Below are positions 1 to 6,307 of a stretch of 64,000 bases of DNA, piece after piece. The stretch comes from Bacteroidota bacterium. Its GTDB lineage: Bacteria; Bacteroidota; Bacteroidia; Cytophagales; Cyclobacteriaceae. Every line of letters starts with the position of its first letter. Positions within the stretch are counted from its first letter, which is position 1. Both the position numbers and the translations under genes were made by a program. Below the pieces are notes generated by a model that was not told the DNA's origin, searched no databases, and saw nothing but the letters and a program-made list of their open reading frames with translations. The stretch is from the NCBI GenBank assembly GCA_023412765.1, contig JAEZBX010000061.1, positions 1-64,000 of the forward strand, given 5' to 3'.

Positions 1-51
1 GCAAGAGGAAGAGAATTTATCCGGCGAAAAATTTTGAATCAGATTTACTGA
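1..51 (+). CDS. C-terminal end of a GIY-YIG nuclease (partial at window edge)
   Basis: The first frame is open from base 1 and encodes a 16-residue tail beginning ARGREFIRRK, then TGA at 49-51. The pattern K/R-G-R-E-F-I is the usual C-terminal signature of small GIY-YIG nucleases of Bacteroidota, and a second GIY-YIG gene lies 120 bases downstream. The rest of the gene is outside the window, so this is an inference from a short tail. It could be coincidence, but the match in both sequence and context makes it likely. Confidence 0.5.
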   Translation, partial: ARGREFIRRKILNQIY

Positions 52-126
52 GCAGTTGGTAGCTCGTTGGACTCATATCCGCCAGCTGGCGGACACAGGT
101 TCGTCCCGATAGCGATCGGGACCTGT
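50..126 (+). pseudogene. Initiator-tRNA-like fragment with inserted palindromes
   Basis: Bases 50-77 (GAGCAGTTGGTAGCTCGTTG, then GACTCATA) closely follow the D-arm and the CAT anticodon arm of bacterial initiator tRNA-fMet. The 3' half of a tRNA is not intact. After the anticodon the sequence passes into a perfect palindrome (78-93), a GGTTCG T-loop-like motif (98-103), and a second hairpin (104-121) nested in an ACAGG/CCTGT stem (95-99 and 122-126). No acceptor stem can be paired, so this is a decayed or captured tRNA fragment and not a working gene. It sits between two GIY-YIG sequences. Confidence 0.55.
78..121. repeat. Two short palindromic repeats
   Basis: TCCGCCAGCTGGCGGA at 78-93 is a perfect 16-base palindrome. 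TCCCGATAGCGATCGGGA at 104-121 has 7-base arms around AGCG. Both look like short interspersed palindromes of the kind scattered through Bacteroidota genomes. Here they interrupt the tRNA-like fragment. A further GGCGA/TCGCC pair follows at about 132-156, before the GIY-YIG start codon. Confidence 0.6.
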
Positions 127-171
127 CGCCGCTACGAATGAAGGCGATCACGCGGTCGCTTTCGCCGTTTT

Positions 172-372
172 ATGCCATTTCATGTTTACATTCTGCACGC
201 TGTCAGGCAAGACAAAATCTATATTGGATTCACTTCGGACTTAGAAGCAAGGTTAAAATCTCACAACGAGCTTGCCACTAAAGGTTGGACTATAAAATTC
301 CGCCCATGGACTCTTGTGCATGCTGAAGTTTTAACACCAAGTGTGAAGCACCGCGACCTATGGCAGCGCTAA
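172..372 (+). pseudogene. GIY-YIG nuclease, truncated
   Basis: The 66 residues carry the N-terminal half of a small GIY-YIG nuclease: VYI at residues 5-7, YIGF at 17-20 and the R-L-x-x-H-N segment at 27-32. Family members of this type run to about 80-100 residues and end with an E-A-x-x-R-E-x-x-L-K segment and a G-R-E-F-I tail. Here the frame ends after a diverged tail. A KCEA-like stretch is readable in another frame at about 342-353, which suggests a frameshift. Known members are single-domain nucleases. This copy is probably inactive. Confidence 0.6.
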
Positions 373-471
373 CTCTTGAAAAATGAATGAAAAGTCCAGC
401 CATTTTTAGGGATTGTGTGCGGTCTATCGATTGGCTAACTTAACAGGCATCTGAAATCTAAAAACTCAAAA

Positions 472-1050
472 ATGAAGCGTCATTCTTTTCTCAAACTCGC
501 GCTGGTAACAGGTTGGGTAACCTCATTACCGGCGAAACTGTTTGCGCGCCAGGACGGCCGTGCCAAAACGGGTTTTAAGGTTACCGCCGGCAAAGACAGG
601 TTTGACCGCCCGCTGAGTCCTTTTAAAGGCGATGCATTTTTCCGCAAGGTTTCCGGCGCCGACAACGACGGTCAATTGTTCATCTTCGAATCAACACGGA
701 ACAGCGAAGGCGGACCATTACTACATACTCACTTCGATCAGGACGAATTTTGGTATGTTCTTGAAGGAAGCTATTTGATCAAAGTAGGTGACGTCCTTTA
801 TGAAGCGAACAAGGGAGATTTTGTTTACGGTCCCAAAAAAATTCCACACACCTTCTCGAAGATAGGTGATGGTCCGGGCAAACTCATGGTCGGCTTTCAC
901 CCGGCCGGGAAGATAGAGGAATACTTCTTGAAATTAAATGACGGATCAACCACTGGTATAACCGAGGAGCAGCGCGAGATCATGAGAAGAGAGCATGGAT
1001 TTGAGACGGCAGGGCCAGCGATCAAAGTGCAAAAAAAATATACACACTGA
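472..1050 (+). CDS. Cupin-domain protein, probably exported
   Basis: A 192-residue single-domain cupin. The N-terminus (MKRHSFLKLALVTGW) has basic residues followed by a hydrophobic stretch and resembles a signal sequence. Cupin motif 1 is at residues 80-100, with metal ligands His85, His87 and Glu92 (LLHTHFDQDEFWYVLEG). Motif 2 is at about 115-128, with PKKIPHTF placing the fourth ligand at His126. All four ligands are present, so a metal-binding fold is expected. The cupin fold serves many enzymes and binding proteins, and the substrate cannot be read from sequence. The gene stands alone, with no operon partner. Confidence 0.8.
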   Translation: MKRHSFLKLALVTGWVTSLPAKLFARQDGRAKTGFKVTAGKDRFDRPLSPFKGDAFFRKVSGADNDGQLFIFESTRNSEGGPLLHTHFDQDEFWYVLEGSYLIKVGDVLYEANKGDFVYGPKKIPHTFSKIGDGPGKLMVGFHPAGKIEEYFLKLNDGSTTGITEEQREIMRREHGFETAGPAIKVQKKYTH

Positions 1051-1568
1051 CCTAATTCCTTTGCGATTTAAATCTTCACGTTGTATTCGACTATTCTTTG
1101 TTGCCTTCGAATGTCAAGAGATAAAGCTGCAACCTGTGGCATAGACGCAAGGCCTTGGCCTGGCTTTATTGCATAAATATTCGTTGTGCCGACCACCAGT
1201 TCAGCCTACCAAGATTCAAGAGGCCAAATCAAAACAAAGTGATGAAACAAGCGCCCATAAAAACATTGATACAGGGTTAGAAATATTTTCGTTTAAAGGG
1301 ATGCTGGCTTTACGAAGACAAAACTTAAGAAGGCACGAAATTACACGAGTGGAAATGCAAGAAAAGTTAATTACAGCGTCACCAGAAGCACATAATAAAT
1401 CCTTTCAAGCGTTCACCAAATTTCTGCCCCTATCAACTATTTCATGACTGTCATACCCTGTCACCTGTCGTTCGTCAACTTTGAGGAAACGAGCCAATAA
1501 AGTTGAGTTTGAAATAAAGACATTTGACATGGTTGGACGATAAAAGGCTCCAACGGAAACTCGTCAAT
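1051..1568. other. Intergenic region, no supported gene
   Basis: About 520 bases separate the cupin from the molybdenum hydroxylase. An open frame of 92 codons exists at 1169-1447, but it has no recognisable domain, signal peptide or compositional support. No gene for the expected [2Fe-2S] partner of the downstream oxidoreductase is present. No clear terminator or repeat was seen. Confidence 0.5.
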
Positions 1569-3731
1569 ATGACTCAAAAGAGGATTTCACGGAGGACCTT
1601 CCTGCAAAGTGCAGGATTGGCAGCTACAACCCTAACACTAGGCTTCTCTGGAATTGGCATTAATAAAACCCTTGCCGTCATCGCGGGACCTGATATAAAC
1701 ACAGGTTCTTCGACAGAACTGACGCCATGGATTTCCATCGACGAACAGGGCCGGGTCACCATTTTCAATCATCGTTCTGAAATGGGCCAGGGCACATGGC
1801 AATCCATCCCACAAATAATTGCTGAAGAGTTGGAAGTAAGTATGGAACTTGTACACGTGGATTATGTGCCGTCCAATCCTGAAAAATTTGGCCCACAACC
1901 GCAAGAGGGTAGTTTTTCGATCCGCGGATGGTATGAGCAATTGTTGCGCGTGGGAGCGTCGGCCCGGGAAATGCTTATCGAGGCGGCTGCCAAACAATGG
2001 AACGTTTCAAAAACGGAATGTCATGCAAAAAATGGTCTGGTGGTTCATCATCCTACGGGCAGAACGCTTGACTACGGAATCCTTGTAAAAGATGCGGCAT
2101 TGATCACTCCTCCCCAACAGGTACCATTAAAATCACGGAAGGACTATACGCTGATAGGTAAATCATTGCCCCGAAAAGATATCGCGAGCAAGGTGAATGG
2201 TTCTGCCGTATTCGGCCTCGATAAAAAAGTACCGGGTATGCTGTATGCCGTCGTAGAACGGAGTCCACGAATAAGGGGGAAAGTAAAATCTTTCGATGAC
2301 ACGGCGACTATGTCGGTTGCAGGAGTAAAGAAAGTATTCAAAACGCAGCGCGTGATCTTTGGTGCCATCTTCGAAGGCGTTGCTGTAGTAGCCGATACGT
2401 TGTGGACAGCAATGCAGGGACGCAAAGTCTTGAAAGTCGAATGGGACGACAATGATTTTGAGCACGTCGATTCAGAAAACCTTTTCACAAGAATGCACGA
2501 GGATCTTAAAAGGCCTGCACAGTCGGAAGCTTTTGAAACGTCTTTCAAAGATTGTCATGCGACATTGGATGTAACCTATGAGCTCCCATTTCAATCGCAC
2601 AGTTGTATGGAACCGGTAAACTGCCTGGCCGACGTAAAGGAGGACAGCATTATGATATGGGGACCGATCCAGGAACCAAACTGGATTCAAGCAGACCTGA
2701 GCGAGCGTTTTAATATTCCGAAAAGCAATGTAACAGTGAACATGACATTTCTCGGCGGCGGATTCGGACGTAAGGGCTTTCCCGATTATCCGTACGAAGC
2801 AGCATTCATTTCAAAAGAGATGCGGGCGCCAGTTCAAGTTGTTTGGACGAGAGAAGACGATATGACAATGGGGCCGTTTCGCGGCGGCGCCGTATATCGA
2901 TGCCGTGGTGGAATAGATTCTCAAAAAAAGATGGCGGCTTTACAGGTCATCACTTCTGGTCCCGGGATGGGGCCCGGACAAGATCGCGATGAAAACCCAC
3001 AAAACATGTCGGAGAATCGCGGAGAACTGGCGGGGCTTCTCACAGACTATTACAAAACCATTCCCAATTTCAGTTTCGGTGGAGTATCAACGAAATTCCC
3101 GATTCCAACAATGTGGTGGCGTGCACCCGTTGCCAACATCGCAGCATTTGCCGGAGAAAGTTTTATCGGCGAATTGTCGTATGTAGCTCAACAGGACCCG
3201 CTTGATTTCCGAAGAGCGCACCTCGTTACACCTCGCTATATAGCGCTTGTCGACAAACTGGCGGCGATCTCCAATTGGAAGTCTCGTCGGATAGGCGAGG
3301 GTTGGGGAGTTGCCATCACCGATTGCTTTGGCGGCATCGTAGGACAAGTAGTGAAAGTTTCGTGGTCGTCCGAGAAAAAAAAGATTAAGATCGACAAAGT
3401 CTTTGCTTTGATCGACTGTGGTTGGTATGTCAACCCAGATATCATTTGGGCACAGATCGAAGGAAGTATTGTGATGGCCCTGGGCGCTTCCATCTTTCAT
3501 AGCACCCACTTTAAAGATGGCCGTGCCGTTGAAAACAACTTCAACACTTATCGCATGCCGCGCATCGGAGATGTACCTCAGATTGAGGTACACATTATGG
3601 AAAACGATGAAAAGCCTGGTGGCGTAGGCGAACCCGGGTTGCCAGCTTTTGCTCCTGCACTTTGTAATGCCATCTTCGACTTAACTGGAAAACGGATACG
3701 AACACTGCCATTCAGGTTGGAAGATGTCTGA
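1569..3731 (+). CDS. Molybdopterin-binding oxidoreductase large subunit (IorB/xanthine dehydrogenase type)
   Basis: About 720 residues, resembling the beta subunit of isoquinoline 1-oxidoreductase and aldehyde/xanthine dehydrogenases, which hydroxylate substrates using a molybdenum cofactor. The start at 1569 is preferred over an in-frame ATG at 1524 because it places a twin-arginine motif (SRRTFLQSAG) near the N-terminus, implying folded export by Tat. Visible signatures are MGQGTWQSIPQIIAEEL, the middle-domain DYTLIGKSLPRKD and VNGSAVFGLD motifs, the cofactor-loop GGGFGRKGFPDYPYEAA, and the C-terminal GGVGEPGLPAFAPAL with the conserved catalytic Glu. The usual small [2Fe-2S] subunit is not adjacent on either side, so it must be encoded elsewhere or be absent. 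Confidence 0.88.
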   Translation: MTQKRISRRTFLQSAGLAATTLTLGFSGIGINKTLAVIAGPDINTGSSTELTPWISIDEQGRVTIFNHRSEMGQGTWQSIPQIIAEELEVSMELVHVDYVPSNPEKFGPQPQEGSFSIRGWYEQLLRVGASAREMLIEAAAKQWNVSKTECHAKNGLVVHHPTGRTLDYGILVKDAALITPPQQVPLKSRKDYTLIGKSLPRKDIASKVNGSAVFGLDKKVPGMLYAVVERSPRIRGKVKSFDDTATMSVAGVKKVFKTQRVIFGAIFEGVAVVADTLWTAMQGRKVLKVEWDDNDFEHVDSENLFTRMHEDLKRPAQSEAFETSFKDCHATLDVTYELPFQSHSCMEPVNCLADVKEDSIMIWGPIQEPNWIQADLSERFNIPKSNVTVNMTFLGGGFGRKGFPDYPYEAAFISKEMRAPVQVVWTREDDMTMGPFRGGAVYRCRGGIDSQKKMAALQVITSGPGMGPGQDRDENPQNMSENRGELAGLLTDYYKTIPNFSFGGVSTKFPIPTMWWRAPVANIAAFAGESFIGELSYVAQQDPLDFRRAHLVTPRYIALVDKLAAISNWKSRRIGEGWGVAITDCFGGIVGQVVKVSWSSEKKKIKIDKVFALIDCGWYVNPDIIWAQIEGSIVMALGASIFHSTHFKDGRAVENNFNTYRMPRIGDVPQIEVHIMENDEKPGGVGEPGLPAFAPALCNAIFDLTGKRIRTLPFRLEDV

Positions 3732-3873
3732 ATGTATGCAGTTGACAATAAGTCTTATTATTATCGATAATTCTCAAAACGCCAGTGACTTTTTTCGACT
3801 TTCCTGTATCTACGATATTCTCCTGATGATCGGTAGTTGTTCTAACAAGTCGACGTTGTCAAATCTTTTTAAA

Positions 3874-4785
3874 ATGAAAAATCATATAGTGTTTCTGCTT
3901 TTAGTACTAATTACGACAAATTGCAGCGATAATGATCCCGGGGCCAAATCAACTGGGACGTGGAAACAGCTCAATGATTTTCCGGCTGAAGGCAGAAATG
4001 CAAGCGTTACATTTTCTTTGCTTGGAAAGGGTTACTGGGGATTTGGTTCAAATACATCCGCAGGCTTTCTCAGGGAGATATGGAGTTACGAACCGTCAAC
4101 GGATTCGTGGACTCAAACGAATGATTTTCCTTTTGACCTTCCAGCAGAGGCCGCAGTCACCGCCAACGGGAAAGGTTATGTGATTGCATACTCAGGCAGT
4201 CTGTATGATTACACACCCGGCACTGATACATGGGAATATTTGACGTCCTGTCCGGTGCCAGGCGTTAACTTAGTCGCATTCGCATTGGGGTCTGATATCT
4301 TCATTCTCAAAGGCGGCGCAAAAGATTTCTGGAAGTATAGTCCTTCGCAAGATCAGTGGACACAGCAAAAGGATTTTCCCGGAGAAGGCCGCTTGGATGC
4401 AGTTTCGTTCGTCGTGGCCGATAAAGGTTATGTTGGATTAGGATTTAGCGGGGCGGGCGCACCTCCTATTCATAAGGATCTATATCGTTATGACGCAGTG
4501 GCTAATGACTGGCAGCAAATCGCTGACTTTCCTACCAATAAAGCCATTGTTGGAATGGTATTTTCTAACAATACGGATGCTTATGTCGGAATACCATTTA
4601 ACGATGCATCGCATAAAGGGCAAGTCTTTGAATATAACGTCTCGTCCAATTCATGGAGAGAAATAAAGGAATTTCCTAGCAGCAACTCCCTCGAAACAAG
4701 GTCCTTTTTTATAAATGATCGAATGTTTGTAGTCGGGGGTTGGTGGTCCGAAATCAGCTCTCAGGTATGGGAATTTATACCATAG
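3874..4785 (+). CDS. Kelch-repeat lipoprotein
   Basis: A 303-residue exported protein. The ATG at 3874 is preferred over the upstream ATG at 3724 because it directly precedes a lipoprotein signal (hydrophobic run ending TTNCSDN, lipobox Cys17). The mature part is a string of kelch-type blade repeats of about 45-50 residues, each with a W-x-x-x-x-x-F-P motif (WKQLNDFP, WTQTNDFP, WTQQKDFP, WQQIADFP, WREIKEFP), predicting a beta-propeller on the envelope surface. Kelch propellers usually bind proteins or sugars, and no catalytic residues can be assigned. It follows the oxidoreductase on the same strand, but 142 bases apart. Confidence 0.8.
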   Translation: MKNHIVFLLLVLITTNCSDNDPGAKSTGTWKQLNDFPAEGRNASVTFSLLGKGYWGFGSNTSAGFLREIWSYEPSTDSWTQTNDFPFDLPAEAAVTANGKGYVIAYSGSLYDYTPGTDTWEYLTSCPVPGVNLVAFALGSDIFILKGGAKDFWKYSPSQDQWTQQKDFPGEGRLDAVSFVVADKGYVGLGFSGAGAPPIHKDLYRYDAVANDWQQIADFPTNKAIVGMVFSNNTDAYVGIPFNDASHKGQVFEYNVSSNSWREIKEFPSSNSLETRSFFINDRMFVVGGWWSEISSQVWEFIP

Positions 4786-4936
4786 ACTGGCGATGCAACA
4801 TTGCTTTGTAGCTCGCCTTTGTCTTCCCAGTTAACAAGAATATTCCATCTTCTAGAAGCCCCGTCCCTTAACAGAAACCCTATTTCTGAGCCGGAATAAC
4901 CGCTTTTTAAAAAATTCTAAAAATTTTTTTCGAAAA

Positions 4937-4986
4937 TGTAGCCAAATAGCTACAAATCCGTTTATATTTGTAGCCAGATAGCTACA
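4937..4986 (+). promoter_or_regulatory. Twin palindromic operators with promoter -7 box upstream of arsR-type gene
   Basis: TGTAGCCAAATAGCTACA (4937-4954) and TGTAGCCAGATAGCTACA (4969-4986) are near-identical 18-base palindromes with perfect TGTAGC/GCTACA arms, 32 bases apart, or about three helical turns. TATATTTG at 4963-4970 fits the Bacteroidota -7 consensus TAnnTTTG and lies between them, so transcription would begin within the second palindrome, just before the ATG at 4993. This is the layout of an autorepressed ArsR-family operon. The binding protein is inferred to be the adjacent regulator. Confidence 0.8.
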
Positions 4987-4992
4987 GATAAA

Positions 4993-5313
4993 ATGAAACT
5001 CCGAAGAGACCCATTTCAAGCCATCGCGGACCCTACAAGAAGAGCGATACTGATGCTGCTAGCCGCACATAGCATGACTGCCGGCGCGATAGCGGAAAAA
5101 TTCGATGTGGCCAGGCCAACCATATCGAAGCACATGCAAGTTTTAAATGAATGTGAACTGATCACGTCCACTCAAAAAGGGCGGGAGATCCACTACGAAA
5201 TTAAAGTTGACAAAATGAAAGAAATAGACAATTGGTTGACTCAGTTCAGGAAGATCTGGGAGAACCGCTACAACCAACTAGACGATTTATTATCCACTCT
5301 AAATAACGACTAA
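4993..5313 (+). CDS. ArsR-family winged-helix transcriptional regulator
   Basis: A 106-residue winged helix-turn-helix protein. The start of the fold is DPFQAIADPTRRAILMLL, the recognition-helix region is VARPTISKHMQVL (about residues 40-52), and the wing is TQKGREIHYEI. The cysteine pair used by metal-sensing ArsR proteins is missing, so it is not an arsenic sensor of the classic kind. It belongs to the group that pairs with SRPBCC (AHSA1-like) proteins, and such a gene follows after one base. The two palindromes directly upstream are its probable operators, indicating autoregulation. The inducer is unknown. Confidence 0.9.
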   Translation: MKLRRDPFQAIADPTRRAILMLLAAHSMTAGAIAEKFDVARPTISKHMQVLNECELITSTQKGREIHYEIKVDKMKEIDNWLTQFRKIWENRYNQLDDLLSTLNND

Positions 5314-5314
5314 C

Positions 5315-5818
5315 ATGAAAAACACCTTGCAATTTGACTTCATCGCTGACAAGCAAAAAAACACTATTACTATTAAAAGAGAATTTGCGGCAAAACGTCA
5401 GCTCGTATGGGATTGCCATACAAAAAGCGAACTGCTTAACAAATGGTTTGCTCCGAAACCATTTGCCACCAAGACAAAATCCATGGAATTCAGAGAAGGC
5501 GGTCATTGGATCTACGCCATGATCGATCCCGATGGAAAAGAATATTGGGGACGTACGGAGTATGTGACGATCAATCCGATCGATTACTACCAAACAAAGG
5601 ACGCGTTTGCAGATGAAAACGGCAATATCAACCCTGAGCTTCCAACGGCACGCTGGGATGTCACCTTTTCAGATTTGGATAGCCATACCGTAGTGGAAAC
5701 CATCGTAACCTACCATTCTCTGCAGGAGTTGGAAACGGTGTTAAACATGGGAATGAAAGAAGGTCTGGTATCAACACTTGAAAAACTTGATGAACTTTTG
5801 CTCACATTAAATACTTAA
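5315..5818 (+). CDS. SRPBCC / AHSA1-like domain protein
   Basis: A 167-residue protein with a START-like SRPBCC fold. Typical features are the N-terminal strand plus VWDCHTKSELLNKWFAPKPF, the central FREGGHWIYAM and GRTEYVTI strands, and the C-terminal helix MGMKEGLVSTLEKLDELL. The gene begins one base after the arsR stop, so the two are translated from one message. Proteins of this group bind hydrophobic small molecules, and some act with their ArsR partner in stress responses. The ligand cannot be told from sequence. Confidence 0.85.
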   Translation: MKNTLQFDFIADKQKNTITIKREFAAKRQLVWDCHTKSELLNKWFAPKPFATKTKSMEFREGGHWIYAMIDPDGKEYWGRTEYVTINPIDYYQTKDAFADENGNINPELPTARWDVTFSDLDSHTVVETIVTYHSLQELETVLNMGMKEGLVSTLEKLDELLLTLNT

Positions 5819-5868
5819 GCCATGAAAAAGGCTAGAATAATCTTTTGGCATTAACTATTTTAAAGTCT

Positions 5869-6246
5869 ATGGCAAAGACAGATTTCAAATCAATAGACGA
5901 GTATCACAAAACGTTTTCGCCTGAACTCGTTCAACGGATGCAGCAGATTCGCGATGTTGTTCACAGAGTAGCACCTGAAGTAGAGGAGGCAATCAGTTAT
6001 CAGATCCCGTGCTTCAAGTACAATGGTTATCTCATCTACTATGCTGCTTTCGCTGGACACATTACGCTGTCGCATCCGTATAGCAAGGAGTTCCTGGAGC
6101 ATTTTGCCAATGACCTGAAAGGATTGAAAGTGAGCAAATCTGCAATTCAATTTCCCAACAACAAGCCACTGCCACTGGACCTTATTTCAAGGATGGTCGA
6201 ATTCAGGAAAAAGGAAAACCTTTCAAATTCGAAAAAGAAAAAATGA
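5869..6246 (+). CDS. DUF1801 domain protein
   Basis: About 125 residues. The start at 5869 (MAKTDFKSIDEYHKTF) matches the usual beginning of DUF1801 proteins better than the upstream ATG at 5845. The domain signature is visible: an I-x-D-x-V helix, EVEEAISYQIPCFKYNGYLIYYAAFAGHITL, and a basic tail ending in lysines. The function of the family is not settled. It is the third gene of the ArsR/SRPBCC cluster, about 50 bases behind the second, and these families often occur together. Confidence 0.8.
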   Translation: MAKTDFKSIDEYHKTFSPELVQRMQQIRDVVHRVAPEVEEAISYQIPCFKYNGYLIYYAAFAGHITLSHPYSKEFLEHFANDLKGLKVSKSAIQFPNNKPLPLDLISRMVEFRKKENLSNSKKKK

Positions 6247-6256
6247 ATCAATGAAA

Positions 6257-6282
6257 AACGCCGGGAATTGTTTCCCGGCGTT
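6257..6282 (-). terminator. Intrinsic terminator between converging genes
   Basis: A perfect 11-base stem (AACGCCGGGAA / TTCCCGGCGTT) with the loop TTGT. On the minus strand it is followed by TTTTTC, so it most likely ends the metallophosphoesterase transcript. It may also stop the converging DUF1801 transcript. Confidence 0.85.
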
Positions 6283-6307
6283 CAATATATATTTCCATTC
6301 CGTTTAA

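Noticed and set aside
1169..1447. 92-codon open frame between cupin and oxidoreductase
   Set aside because: No domain, no signal, composition unlike the neighbours. Long enough to occur by chance in a 500-base gap.
3087..3593. 168-codon frame antisense to the molybdenum hydroxylase
   Set aside because: It lies wholly within a well-supported gene on the other strand and shows no family signature.
4858..4884. Shared 12-base word CCGTCCCTTAAC near 4860 and (minus strand) near 29630
   Set aside because: Matches of this length are expected many times by chance in 64 kb on two strands, and the surroundings do not align.
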